A DNA stretch of 64,000 nucleotides from Reticulitermes lucifugus (GCA_026260175.1 JAKCWW010000914.1:21299-85298); one strand, 5' to 3'; shown: positions 46,416 through 58,745, numbered from the stretch's first letter. Notes: generated by a model from the letters alone, not told the origin. A program made the numbers and translations.

Positions 46416-48500
46416 ATCTACAACCGACGCCACATGTGCTTAGCAGTTGACAACGTCATTAAATAACAAACCTAAAGAAAGATAGCCTCTAGACTTTTAT
46501 TCAGAAGGTACTCATTCTGAATCTCGTCCAACCTACCTTTAATAAGGCCTATTGTGTACGCTATTTATCTGTGTCTCCAGGCAAGTGCCAAGATAATAAT
46601 TGAAATGGAGTGTGGTCTTCTCTGTCGTTAAATAAACTGTGAATTTAAAAATCACGATGTGGTTTAAACTGCAGAGATTATATAGCATCAAATGAAGCGT
46701 ATCATGGTTGGTGAGTTGACGAGGAATGTGAAAAAAAAAGTTCGTGGCGCATTGTATATTTTCGCCAGAAAAAAAAACAAGAAATATCGCTAGTACCAGT
46801 CATGATAGATGGCGATTTAAAACGGGCGTCTACATAATACTAGTGTAGCACACCCCTACTCGGTTATTTCAACATAATCTCTGTAATTTATGTGGATGAG
46901 TTACTCTTTATAAGGAAGAGTTGCTCTTTATGTACACTGAAAAATCATAGCCTTCTTCATTTAACCCTAACACGTCAAAGCATAAATTAATTTTTGTAGT
47001 TAATTTTTGTCGCGTAGGTAGATTGACGTAGAGTTGTGCTGACAGCCCGCGTGAGTGCGGAGCCAGTGTTCGACAATGTAGGCATCACACTGAAGGTGGT
47101 TCCACTTACAGGCCTACACTATTGCACTAGTACCAAATACAGTCAGCAGAATGTTACAGATTCACTGCAGTGAATTTTACGAGGAATTTAATAAAACACT
47201 AGCTGTGGGTTCCAGAGCACCTCTCTTGCTTTTGTAGTCTCACTGTTAATTTTTAGTCGTCCTTACTGTTGCGGCTTGTTGTACTCAGCTGTATCAGTGT
47301 CCTGTAATAAAAGTGCTCATTACAGCACGGCTTATTGTAAAAAGCGGAAGATGTTCGACCATCAGAATGTAAGGTAATGGCTGGACGCTTTTCAAAGGAT
47401 ATCGTTATAGCATAGTTTAATGGTAAGGAGAGAATAGCTAGCTTTGTACCGCGGCCTCAGTGTATTTAAGAGTGCGTCTGGAGGAACTGAGAACGTTTGT
47501 GAGGAACTAATAAATAACAGTCGTAGTAGCAAAAGCAACATGGGATAATGGAACTACCCTGGAAATTTTACTCTAGAAGAGTTCTGTTTAGCAGATGATG
47601 ATAACAAGGTAAACTGGGCTTTTGAGAATGTATAATTAGAGAGAATGTATCTATATGACTTTATTTCAAAGTCCTTCTGAAAATCGTAGGAAGTACTCTT
47701 TAGGATAATCGGTTTTTACTTGTATTATTCTTGGAACCCTTGCTACATTCTGAATTTGTGAAGAACTGTGCGTTAAAGTTTCAGTAAAATAGCCCCTTAA
47801 TGTATTGCAATATAATAGTAATAATACTAACAATAATAATACGTACAACAACAAAAGCATTTTCTCGTTTTTCTGAAATATCATTTACCTGTCCATGTAT
47901 TCAAGTAATTATATGTCTTAAACATTTCTACTTCGTTTAGCTTTCAAAGTTTTTCTCTGCACTTCAGAATTTAGACCTTAAATTTCTTATTTTTGTTCAG
48001 AATTATAATACTTTGATAAAACACTGTGTGCCTGGATTTATATATACACGTTATGAATCTTATTACCACGAAATACGTGTACCTGCATTTCTTTTGCACC
48101 AGACACTAAATTCTTAGTTCTTACATACTTGAGGAAAATTATATTTAAAGATACATTTAACTTTCGGATTTTTGTCAAGGCCCTTCCTGCATAAACATAT
48201 CAATTTCTGTGGTTTCTGAAATGTAGGTTAGGTAAAAGTATACAATTTTTAATTTTGCAGTCTGTGAAGAACTTTAGTGACACTGCCAGCACAATTAATT
48301 TACCACATATTTGTTTACGTTCAGGGATGCTTTGTTGGGCCACTCACAGAACTGGGAACGTGGGCTCGAATCCCACTTCAGGCATTGGTGAATGTCAGAA
48401 TTTTTAAAGTTGTTTTTTCCATGCCGGAAGAGGCCTCGAGATTATTAAAGTCTTCTGAGATATAACGCCGATAAATAGTTATCTCAGATCCGATCCAATG
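46416..48500. other. No recognisable feature
   Basis: About 2.1 kb of AT-rich DNA without supported exons. A weak 36-nt acceptor-donor pair at 46675-46710 encodes no recognised peptide. Confidence 0.35.
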
Positions 48501-48650
48501 TCCTAGAAGCCGTAGTAAATAGTTCAGGGATCTATAAAAGAGAAGGTACTGGAACATGAAGGAGGAGGAGGCACTAGATCACACTCTGTGGAGAACTCTC
48601 TTTCAAAGAGGCCATGGACCTGTCGCAAGGCAGACTACGGAATGAATGCA
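48501..48650 (+). pseudogene. RTE-type retrotransposon 3' fragment, third copy
   Basis: EEEALDHTLWRTLFQRGHGP followed by VARQTTE with stop and GAATGAATG corresponds to the last 45 residues of the lineage at 2832-3608. Extremely 5'-truncated. Confidence 0.6.
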
Positions 48651-49358
48651 CGAATTTCAAAAGTCCGCTTCGGAGAAAGAGGCTGAAGTAGGCTTTTCTA
48701 TTCCTGCAGACCAATTAAGAGAAAGAAGGGAAGGATGTCAGTTTCGTGCGCAATGAAAAAACTATATTTGCACAATACAAGTTACAGCGTAGGCAATACT
48801 GAAAGGTACTGTAATAGAAACCTTTCCTTTTAATGTAGAGGACGATATCGCATTGCTGTCTGTCAATTACTGGGCGAATGATTATCATTATGAACAATTT
48901 TCATGGCTTAAATGATGCTTTTTGGAAAGTGCCAGGATAATATGTGTAACAAATTCTTTCGAATTCACCTTATCCAGACATTGCTAATCCGCTACTCACA
49001 GCTTCTGCAGCTGTCACAGCGTAGATGAGTACATTACGAAAGGAATACTACAGTTAAGAAAATTCTGAGACATGGATTTATGCATCCCAAGCAGTAATTC
49101 AGGCTTATTCAATTGAAGTGCATTAGTGGACACGTTTCTGATTTAAGCTGAGTAACTTATCAATACGGACGTAAATGTTGAGTCCACTGCTGCCGGTTTG
49201 AGGTTTCGTAGGAAGCTGTCTTATACAGCATTTTGCGGAAGGTGGGAAAAGACGTCACTGACGTGCAAAAGAGCTCAAGAGTCTACTTACGCAACGCTCC
49301 TTTCTAAGTATTTTACTAATACCGTACTTAAATATAAGGGTGTTTAGAGCAAATACAG
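48651..49358. other. Mostly unrecognised; weak minus-strand splice pair at 48985-49035
   Basis: Minus strand: acceptor ttttcttaactgtag, then YSFRNVLIYAVTAAEA, then donor gtgagtag. The frame also stays open past the donor for eight codons. No homologue is recognised and the segment may be part of an unknown repeat. Confidence 0.25.
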
Positions 49359-49580
49359 TGTAAAGATAAAGTTGACACTGTGCACGCCACGAAGACGCGT
49401 GGAGATGTAGCTCCACTCGTTCCTAACCTCGACAATTGATGGAGCTTCACACCGCGGTCGCTTTACTCCCCGGGAAAAATCCACCGCCACCCCGTGAATA
49501 AAAGGCTGAGTGGACCCCAGGGCCGATGTTGACACTTTGAAGGAGAGAGTAAACGCCCCTGCCGGGAATCGAACCACGAA
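49359..49580 (-). mobile_element. SINE-B, minus-strand copy
   Basis: AAAGATAAAGTTGACACTGT, GCACGCCACGAAG, GTGGACCCCAGGGCCGATGT and CCCCTGCCGGGAATCGAACC follow SINE-B order in complement. The A-box end is lost. Confidence 0.65.
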
Positions 49581-49711
49581 AATACAATGTAAGCAAACTT
49601 ATTTTAAACAAAAAATGGAAATATGTGTGCCTGTTGTATATGCATAATTTCCAAATGCGTTCTTTGTTACCTATAATATATTATTTTCGTTGGTGTTCTT
49701 TTATTAAAAAA

Positions 49712-49990
49712 AAGGTAAAATTGACCCTGTCCGCGCCATGAAGGTATATAGTGGGAGTAGATGAATAGTTCCGCTCATTCTTAATGACGGCACTAGATGG
49801 AGGTGAGTGGTCAGCTTAATGCCCCGGCTGCTTTACCCTCGGGGAAGAAACCAGTACTCATTTAATAGGGCGTTTGGTGGGCCCCAGAACCAGTCTGGGC
49901 GGTTTTAGGAGAAAATAAGTTCTCTTTCCCCTGCCGGGATTCGAACCGCGGACCGTCCAACCCGTTCGTAGCCAATTGGATTACAAATAC
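49712..49990 (-). mobile_element. SINE-B, minus-strand copy
   Basis: AAAATTGACCCTGTCCGCGC, CTCGGGGAAG, GGTGGGCCCCAGAACCAGTC, CCTGCCGGGATTCGAACCGC and GTAGCCAATTGGATTAC follow the whole family order, tail to head, in the plus-strand reading. Confidence 0.7.
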
Positions 49991-52194
49991 AACAAGCATA
50001 GAACAAGATACATATTTACTTGTATTTCGTCAAATACGATATCGAAAACTGTTTTAAATAAAATTTGTGGATTTTAAGGACTTTGTATTTTATGTGAGAT
50101 ACACATCTTCATGGAGCGACCCCTTTAAAAAATTAAATTCACTCTACAACCTTTAGTGTCGAATTGATAAAAATTTTAACTTAAATATATCATCTTTTTT
50201 GGAGAGGAAAGGCGCTGATGGACGGCCAGACAGACGGACGGAAACAGTATCCTTATTAGGCATTCATTCTATGCGCTTTATACAATCAACGCATGAAAAT
50301 GTCACTACAAACCAAAAGTAACATGAAGGAGAACAGGGTTCTGGTGAATTGGATCAGCAACAGTTTTACGACCAAGGATAAAATTTGGACCAAAGCTAGA
50401 AGCATGGGCATCTCATAAAGCACGGTGATAAGGGGATACTTTATAAATACCATAAAAACTCTTTCACGCTTGGTCAAGGAGAAATCTATAAAAGAAAAGT
50501 GAAACATGACATTTTGAGGAGGCTAGAAAATATGAACGGCGGGTAGGTGTTGCAATTTGAAGAACGCTGACATAAGATCTGCAGCAGCTATACTACTAAA
50601 ATTGACTTTGTTGACTGAAAGAGAGACCGGATTACAATAAGCAGATGGTCTGGGTTTTGCGGCAGAAAACACTGAAACAAGTAAGCAGAAATAAGAAAAT
50701 GTGTATGTCTTAGAATTTTATCGCCTCCCTCCCTGAAGAAATATATTTTTAATTTTAGAAATAAATATTTACTTGAAACTGGATTAAGAAATGCAGAAGG
50801 TTAGAGCAATACTGAATAAGAAATGAAAGCTCAATAAGTAACGTGGAGAAATGGTGAACAGACAAAATGCGAAAGAAGTTACTGATGGACAAAACGAAGA
50901 ATAAGACTTGCGAGTGAACATTTCACACATTCTAGTTTTCTGGTATATGACGCCTTACGGGCTGGAACATAAGTATCTATATACCAATTTACACGGGGTC
51001 GTATCGCAGAAAAGTAGAATATTCATGAACACCGCTGTGAAAACCATAAATATAATGTAAACATTTCGAAATTAAACTCGTTTTCAGCAAAATATAGAAT
51101 GTTCTCTAGGCGAAGGAAAACACGAAAAGGGTACATACCAAAGAAAGAAGAATGAACGAGAAAACAGTCTAAAGGCGAGGGAAATGGAGAGTGGTGAGAA
51201 GAATAATACAAAAGTGGAGAGGTAATCGGAAAATGGAAAGGCGTACCCAGCCCCAGAACGGAGAATGAAGTCAGAAAATTAAATATAGAAGTTGGAAAAT
51301 TATAAAAGCATAGTTCAGAGTGAGTAAACATTTCTATAGAAGACGCTTTGAAGCTGCATACTTGGTGAATAGTGATACTAATTTGGGAAAATCAAAGTGT
51401 ATAAAATTGTAAGTGAAGGTGGAAAGTGAGGAAAAATGTAGGGCAATACGATCCTCGATGCCAAAGTGGAGAAAGGAAAAGCAACCCAAGAACAATCATA
51501 CTGGTGGGAGGAGGCAGGGAAGTATAAAGGCGTAGTTGACTGCAGGAAGCAGAGGGCTGAGTGTAAGGATTGTGTAAGAACTCCAAATAAACATTTCATG
51601 TTCTATTAAATTGAAATATAAAAACAAGTTTTCTTTTGAAGAGTGAAAGAGACAGGAAATGTAGTCTCTTTCAACAATATATTTTACGTTGTATGAAGAT
51701 GAACAGATGAAGATTAAAGACTAACTGAAAAACTAAATAAAAATTCACATTTTAATAATATATGAACATTTACAGCCAAGTCTTCTGAATGGCCTCTGCC
51801 CTTCAGGACCTTCAACGAATATTTTATGTATATTCCTACCATGCGCGCTGATTGTCCTGTCCATATTGCCTTATTCATATTACACACCCTACACGGAACA
51901 GTCCTTGAAGCAATTCTTCTCCAGTGAAGTTTATAAACCGTCGGATGTACTTTGCACGGAATCCAGATTTAATTAACTAATCTCAGTCGTGACGGGGATT
52001 TATAGTTTAGGAACATTTGCAGTTAAAATTGTAAAACGCAGCATGTAAGAAGAGAGCAAGAACATATCGTACTCATTACAAAGACGTATTAAACGAAAGT
52101 AAGTTACTGTTTTATTAAAGGTACACAAAAGTAAGTCGCTGAAATGTATTTTCCTGCTCGACGTGATATGAAATTGGAAAGAAATTTGGTCAGC
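49991..52194. other. Mostly unrecognised; purine-rich plus strand
   Basis: From about 50560 to 51600 the plus strand is strongly A/G-biased, giving Ser/Phe/Pro-rich minus-strand frames of up to 102 codons that I regard as composition artefacts. CGGCCAGACAGACGGACGG at 50222 is a short CAGACGGA repeat. Confidence 0.35.
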
Positions 52195-52202
52195 TATATG
52201 AA

Positions 52203-52515
52203 ATATAAAGCTATCCCTATACATATCTGGACAGGCCCCAAGGGTTCCAGGAGGTTGAGGCTCCCAGATTTCTAGACAATCGGCACATGAAGGTGGTAAG
52301 TTTGTCAGTCCTATGCACCGGCCGCCTTTATCCCCAAGAAGTACTCCTGGTACTCATTTCTGTTAGAGGCTGAGTCGTCCCCAAGGCCATAGTGCGGCCG
52401 GAAGGATTAAATCAATGGAAAATTCAATGACTCCATCGGGAATAGAACCCGCGACCTTCCGGCTTGCGGCGGAGTGCCTCAACTAACTGCGCCACCGCGT
52501 GCCTCTTACATGAGA
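52203..52515 (-). mobile_element. SINE-C, intact centre, possible 8-bp duplication
   Basis: TCTGGACAGGCCCCAAGGGT, CCAGGAGGTTGAGGCTCCCA, GAATAGAACCCGCGACCTTC and TGCGCCACCGCGTGCC follow the SINE-C order. TATATGAA occurs at 52195-52202 and 52516-52523 on both sides. Confidence 0.7.
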
Positions 52516-52523
52516 TATATGAA

Positions 52524-53306
52524 GGCCAAATTTTTTTGTAAAATTAGCCCATGTAATGCGTAAAACTTCCTATTGTGAGTACTAGCTCAGGGCACCCACA
52601 AGAAGCCTGAGGCGGGTTATCCGACAGCGCGGTCATCATTAAAACCCGTTGCATATCGAACAGAATTCAAGATCTGTACCACTATACTAACCTGTTCAGT
52701 CAGACGTCATAACAGAAAAATTCGAAGGTCTGTGAGTTTCGTGCGTAATACAAATCATGTTTATGACTTTTTTTTTTCTACTTTCCCAAGCATTTTGCAC
52801 ATTCTTGTGGCACAGGTGAATATCAGTGGCTGACACCTGTACGGCTGTGTACAACAGTCTAGGTGATGTGATATGTTGTGTTGTGATGCATAACAAACAG
52901 TATCATGACTAATGTAATGTGTGTTCAGGGATATGATGATAAGACATCATTAAAACAAAGTAAACCACCGTGAGCTACCTTTTAGGTTATAAACATACAG
53001 GGGACTTGAGTCGTGGCTTTATTTCCTTAGCTTTACGACCCATCATGTTTTATGGAGACTGGAAAGTCGGACTGTTTATGGGCCAGGGATGCCCAACATA
53101 TTCATTTTTGGTGACACTCTTCCTGCTGAGGACTGTGACGGGGCTGTTTAGGCTGCATAGTAATAATGTCTTATTAAGCATTGACCTCTTTTTCAAAATG
53201 TAACTTCTGACAGCCGAGGAATGGTAGTACAATAGTTCATGCCACGTGAAGGAAATTGTACTACTAGTAATTGGAACATTAAACTCTAATTTTAATTTTT
53301 TTTTCT
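52524..53306. other. No recognisable feature
   Basis: No supported exon, repeat or RNA gene. Confidence 0.35.
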
Positions 53307-53460
53307 GGAGCAACAGCCCCTATTGGTCCAAGGCCTCCTCATATCGAGGCTTCACGCTCACACTCAGACACACCACACTCGGTAGGACTCCTCTGCACGA
53401 GTGATGAGCCCGACGTAGAGACCTCTACCTACGCCTTAGATCGCGCGGCCACTGGGATCT
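53307..53460 (-). mobile_element. SINE-D, short copy
   Basis: GAGCAACAGCCCCTATTGGT, CACTCGGTAGGACTCCTCTG, TAGAGACCTCTACCTACGCC and TTAGATCGCGCGGCCAC are the body and head-end blocks of SINE-D. The middle that holds the B box in the copy at 17548 is missing. Confidence 0.6.
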
Positions 53461-53750
53461 GCCTAATTCTAATTACGAACATTCAGAACGATGTATTAAT
53501 TGTAGTTCTTTAAATTTTTAGACAGAACTGCATTTTAAGTTTTTTTTCAGCTTATCAGAAGGGTCCTTATGTTGATTATGTTTGTTTGCTTTTGTTTGTT
53601 TTTTGTATATATACAGAACAATACAGGTTACCCGTCACTCCACATTCACCTAATTTATCATCCGAAAAGAATTTATTGCATTCAGCTGCCTTGAAAAACT
53701 TCGAATTTTTTTCAAACATAAAACTGTTATGAATAAATAAAGCAACTTAC

Positions 53751-53868
53751 CCACTTTTAAAGTTAAATAAGCTATATCTGTTTTGTCATGGTGGATCAAG
53801 TAGGTATATGTCCGAAACATTTCTGTATCCAACGTTTTAACTCCTAAAATTCTTATTTCGAATCCCAC
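53751..53868 (-). CDS. Weak candidate exon, minus strand
   Basis: 39 open codons (VGFEIRILGVKTLDTEMFRT... then KTDIAYLTLKV) end at a consensus donor, AGTGG before GTAAGTTGC. The acceptor (gtcgctcag) has a poor pyrimidine tract. The product is not recognised. Confidence 0.2.
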
Positions 53869-54700
53869 CTGAGCGACTTTTCATCCATTTACTCTGCAAT
53901 GTTTTAAGAATGTCAGTGATTTTGTCCCTACATGACACGTATTTTCTGAACATTAACACATAGTAGGTAGGCAAACGAACAGGTTTGAACTGTTACGTGT
54001 GGTACTTAACATGATGACACTGATGACGGTATTGTTATTTTTAACCACTTATGTCTTAGGTGAAAAATTTAAATTATTTGAACCAATGTTGTGTGTGTTG
54101 TGAAACCACAGCGCATGTGTTGTGAAAGCTCTAAAGGATAGAGAGAAGAAAGCTAGCTACTGCTTATTTTAGTCCATCGTAAGATTGATGGCAGTGGTTG
54201 CTCGGTCAAATGCACATGTATTCTTGGACCACCCAAGACTTGGATCAAGGTGTCGAATTCCGACCGGGGTATGAATCTATTTCTGCCTTTCTTTCTGTAT
54301 TTTGTTACCATTTGTAGGGATATTTCTTGACGTGAGAACATCCACCGTCTAAGGAATCCTCCTAATGTGTCACAGGATATGTTATTAGATAAGGTGAATT
54401 TGAACTTGAACTGAACAGGCGATCTAGTGTGCTTTCACTGAAGAAAAAGTTTCACGCAATGTACGAGTATACGTGTATTAACTGATCTCGTATATCCTCT
54501 TTAATTTGCATCTGTAACTTTATTTTATTCAATAATAATACAAAACTGCGCGCACGTACGAATAGTGGCAGTGTAAAGTAGTGTGTAAAAAAGTAAGAGT
54601 CAGAGCTAACGCTACAAATAATTCTATGCTCATGCAAGTGTTTGGCTATCTGCCCTCGTTCAAACTCCCGTATAAATGAAATAGCGGGTAAGATTTATGT
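53869..54700. other. No recognisable feature
   Basis: No supported exon, repeat or RNA gene. Confidence 0.35.
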
Positions 54701-54712
54701 ATTCCTTTTGTA

Positions 54713-55017
54713 GAAAAAAGATATCCCATTACAGGCCTGGACAGGCCCTTAGGGTTCCAGGAGGTTGAGGCTCCCAGAATTTCTAGAAAATTGGCAGATG
54801 TAGGTGGTAAGGTTGTCAGCCCTACGCACCGGCCACTGTTACCGTCAGGAGCTATCCCTGGTTCTCATTTCTGTTAGAGGCTGAGTCGACCACAGGACCA
54901 TAGTGCGGCTGGAAGGATTAACTCAATGAAAAATCCCAATGACCGCATCGGGAATTGAACCCGCGACATTCTGACTTGTAGCGAAGTGCCTTAACCAACT
55001 CCACCACCGTGTAGTCC
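54713..55017 (-). mobile_element. SINE-C, complete copy
   Basis: Minus-strand head CACGGTGGTGGAGTTGGTTA and B box CGGGTTCAATTCCCGATG, then the body to CCTGTAATGGGAT and a T-rich end. The flanks ATTCCTTTTGTA (54701-54712) and ATTCCTTTTTGTA (55018-55030) are a target duplication differing by one T. Confidence 0.8.
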
Positions 55018-55090
55018 ATTCCTTTTTGTATAGCGACTTTGTTATTCTAAAAGAAAGGTTGAGATGTGCTCTCATTAACCGATAGATATA

Positions 55091-55361
55091 GGCCGTGCCA
55101 TGGCTCAGGCGGTTAGTCGCCGGCCTCTCACCACGGAGGCCCGGGGTTCGGTCCCAGGTCAAGTCCATGTGAGATTTGTGGTGGAGATAGTGTCACTGGG
55201 ACAGGTTTTTCTCCGAGTTGTCGGTTTTCCCCTGTCGATTTCATTCCACCGGTGCTCCATTAATTGTAAAAATTAGTAAAAAACTGCTCATCTTCATCAT
55301 CATTGGGGTTGCACAAAAAGCCTTAAGGCTGTGGTGCGAGGGCCCTTCATCCAGAAAAAAA
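55091..55361 (+). mobile_element. SINE-A, complete copy with 13-bp target duplication
   Basis: Head GGCCGTGCCATGGCTCAGGC, B-box region GGGGTTCGGTCCCAGG, body GTGAGATTTGTGGTGGAGAT and ACAGGTTTTTCTCCGAGTTG, a 3' end GCCTTAAGGCTGTGGTGCGA and an A tail. AACCGATAGATAT occurs directly before (55077-55089) and directly after (55362-55374), a perfect target-site duplication. Confidence 0.9.
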
Positions 55362-55374
55362 AACCGATAGATAT

Positions 55375-56835
55375 TTTATTGTATTCCAGGCCACGTTTGG
55401 GATCGAACGCGGAACCTTCTGAATACTATGCTAACCGATCACGGGGGCAGAACAGGACTGATTTTTTTTATAACTCTCCTCAAGTAATTCGTACGGCTAC
55501 TTCCTCTCTCATACTAGACGGGGAGCCAAATAAAATTCACTCCGCGTGAAGCTGTTTTCTTCTTTGTAATTCAATTTTGCTTTATCCCATTATATACGCT
55601 GTTTCTTCTTTCGGGAGTATTTTACGGTACAGATTTGAACTCTGATGTTCTTCCCATCTATGTGACCTCTCATGTTAGGGTAAGACGTAGCCTTTCTCTT
55701 TCATGTATGTGTGTGTGTGTGTATATACACACACACACGCTTCTGAAATCGTACGTTCTGTTGTAAGCTTATGAAGTTGTTTGATTTCTGCAGCATCCCA
55801 TTTATGGCCAACTTTCTTTCATTCATCATGAAAAAAAGGTAGGCTTATGAGATTACCGTGCTGTCTATATGTATATATTCTGTGTCCCCCCCCCCCATTT
55901 CAATTTTCCTACTAGTTGACCGACTTCCACGAAATACGATGCTATTGAAGGCAAATTTAAAGCCTTACTTTCTAAATTTCTACAATCGGAAGTATAACAT
56001 GGCGGAGGTATGAACTTTTGAGGTAAGATGCACACTAGTGCCGCATACACGTAGTTTAGGTACCCTACTCCACCCCACTTGCGTACAATAACAGATGCTT
56101 GAAAAATAAACATCTTTTGTTGCGGTAATTGTTTCGAAGTATGCAAAAAAAAAAAAAAAAAAGGAAATTTCAGACTCCATTTAGATATTGGTTTCGGGAT
56201 GAATTATTGCAGCCAGACATGTGAATTTGGCAAAGAGAAATATCATAAACACTAGCATAACGTTGTTATTAATTACGGGTTTTCCCTCAACAATTGAAAG
56301 CAGGCGACAATAAGGAATTTGGAAGTTAGGTCTGACAAATTGAAAGTAGCAAATTATTTGCTGAAGTAATACGGTCTTCTCTATAATAATAATAATAATA
56401 ATAAACACAAAACAGTCATATTGGGCACTGCGCATATACTTCGAATATGTACTAATGTAAAAGTACAAACCATTCAACATGGGAAACAATATTACATGTA
56501 CCATAAATTGTAACTACAGAATAGCTGCAATATTATATACCCTAGAAGGATGGTTTGTTTCAGGTATATAATTATACGAGTAAATACCCTACATAAAGGC
56601 GATAACGAATAATAATAATAATATCTGGAACATATGCACATTTAGAAAGAAGAAAATAATTTTGAGTCGACCACGTAATTGTGTCGGAACATTTTAACAA
56701 CTGTACTGTGCAGAAACCCAAAAGCTCATCACTTGAGAGAGATATATTTCGTATGAAGAACTTTAATATTAACAGTTGAACAAAATAGAATGGAAGTATT
56801 ATTACGAGGCTGGAGATTTTACTGACGTGCAAATC
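55375..56835. other. Mostly unrecognised; several simple repeats
   Basis: (TG)n-(TA)-(CA)n self-complementary tract at 55709-55737, C9 near 55888, A18 at 56145-56162 and (AAT)7 at 56382-56403. No supported gene. Confidence 0.5.
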
Positions 56836-56918
56836 AATATTTCCGTCGTCTGGGATGTGACGCCATGTAATTGTCATATTAATCCACACGGCGTCACGTC
56901 CAAGACGACGGAAATATT
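56836..56918. mobile_element. Short foldback MITE (83 nt)
   Basis: Arms AATATTTCCGTCGTCTGGGA, then TGTGACGCCATGT, pair with the complement of the other end at 30 of 33 positions around a 17-nt loop. The inner part GGGATGTGACGCC is shared with the MITE at 44316; the outer part differs. Confidence 0.7.
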
Positions 56919-57569
56919 AAATAATGTTACATGCCTAAATTCCAAAAATCACGCTTTTTTTTAGGAAATTAGGACAGGCTGGAAACGAATTAAATAAATA
57001 TGGAAAGGCTATGATAATGTGTAAGAGGCAAAGTAGGTAAATTCGGCCTGAAGGCTCTACGAAACGTCAGTAGACGACGTCAACATGGTGGCATAATCAA
57101 ATGCCGGAATGAAGGTTAACCACAAACCGCTGTGGAATACTGAAGCCCCCGCAAATACTAAGTTTGTGTGGTTTATGTTGTTCTGTGCGGCTTTAGCTTC
57201 ATATCTCAGTTCATACAGGAAAAAAATCTGCTTGTGTAACGTTATGCATACCTACAGAACTATTCACGTTGGAATAAGAGTCGGTGAAATAGCAGTCCCG
57301 AAGGTATAGAACAACTGAAATCAAGGAAATGGATTTGAACTGTAAGATGGAGACGCCGCAGATATTGTTCAAACATTCGTAAAAGCGGAGGAAGTTAATG
57401 GAGCTTTCAGTATGTCCCCACTGGCAATAGAAGGAGAATCATGTGACCAAGCAAGATGTCTTACATGAGCCTAAATACAGGTATAAATGAAGTTTTTGTA
57501 GAATTTAGGAATCCGTGTAATGGATGTTTGAAAAGAACTTCTAAAACTACGTCTGTCATGGATATAAAT

Positions 57570-57960
57570 TAACATTTTTGCCGGCGACATTAAATTGCCA
57601 TGAAAGCGCTCTCTTTGAGTGAAATGGTGTTAGACTGTTAGTCCGCCCGCACGTCTGTCCGTCTGTCCGCATGTATCAGCGAGGCTTCCTCTGGACGGAT
57701 GTCCGTGAGTTTTGATATTGGGCACTTTTATGAAACTCTGTCGCGAAAATCCAAATTGTGTTAAAATCGGGCACTTTACGTGAAGACCTAAGTACCTTTT
57801 ATTGTTGCCGGCAAAATTAAAATGCCGTAAAAGCGCTCTTTTCCAATGAATGGTATCAGGCTGTTACGATAGCCGAGGAGGTATAAATATTATGCGAACG
57901 CGCCAGAACGTTACGTTGTGGCACGTGCATTGCCTTTTTTCTTTATAATTGTATCTATTA
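57570..57960. repeat. Dispersed repeat R, with internal duplication
   Basis: TTGCCGGCGACATTAAATTG, CCATGAAAGCGCTCTC and GGTGTTAGACTGTTA (57583-57640) recur as TTGCCGGCAAAATTAAAATG, CCGTAAAAGCGCTCTT and GGTATCAGGCTGTTA (57806-57865), a period of about 223 bp. CCGTCTGTCCGCATG lies between them. A partial relative is at 19850-20460. Confidence 0.6.
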
Positions 57961-58559
57961 CTTACAGGATCAACATCTCGTTTCTGTCCCTTCTGTTCTC
58001 CTCCACTTGAACATGGCTCACAGTTCTGCTATTTCATCCGTGGTTTAAATATCCTTGCTAATATTGCATACCGGTATTTGTGAAATGTACGATAACTGAA
58101 CCGTAAAATGTGACACATCCCTGCAGTTTCCACCGACATCCCTTCCATTGTTGCAGCATTGTGTATTATAGCTCTTGAAGGAAACTTGTAAATAGCGATT
58201 TCATGCAATGGAACTTTTTTTCCTAAGGTCAGTTTTGCAGTGCCGACTGATGTATAGGTACGTCTCACAGCTGTAAGACTATAAAGCACGCCACTATTAG
58301 TTATGAATGTGTACGTTTTATTATCCAGATGTGTTTCGTCATCCAAGTTTGTAACAATTTTCCATATACTTAAAAATCAACGTCTACATAGGCTAGTATT
58401 AACTGAAATATATAATTTTTTAAGGCTAATGTCTTCACTTTGTCGCCAGACATTTTACAATCAATTATTAACGTGTAATTTAAACCATTAAAAATCTACC
58501 TAGAAATCACTCTTATTTTTGGAAACAATGTACATCTGTGAAAAGGACTTTTATACGAT
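57961..58559. other. No recognisable feature
   Basis: A 105-codon minus-strand frame at 58029-58346 has no recognised motif, no convincing acceptor and is not longer than expected by chance. Confidence 0.35.
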
Positions 58560-58745
58560 CCAGCGTGTTTTAGCCAGTACAGTAACTGGCTACGGGCCGG
58601 AAGGCCGACTTCAATTTCCGAAATAGAAGTCTTTCTCTTCGTCACGTCGTCACCACCCCGGGTTTTGGATCCACCTAGCCTCTTATTCAATAGGTAGTAT
58701 ATCGGTGGCATTCTCAGCGAGGTTAAAGAAGCCATAGCATGATGC
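58560..58745 (+). mobile_element. SINE-B, diverged copy
   Basis: GTAACTGGCTACGGGCCGGA, CACCCCGGGTTTTGGATCCA, CCTAGCCTCTTATTCAATAG and AGCGAGGTTAAAGAAGCCAT follow SINE-B order. Confidence 0.5.

Noticed and set aside
51023-51599. Minus-strand frames of 102 and 73 codons, Ser/Phe/Pro-rich.
   Set aside because: Opposite a purine-rich strand; no motif or splice support.
55091-55165. tRNA gene suggested by GGCTCAGGCGG and GGTTCGGTCCC boxes.
   Set aside because: The head does not fold into a full cloverleaf by eye, and it is joined to a SINE body with A tail and target duplication, so it is a SINE.
58029-58346. 105-codon minus-strand open frame starting with MDDETHLDNK.
   Set aside because: No motif, no acceptor or donor, and frames of this length are expected several times by chance in 64 kb.
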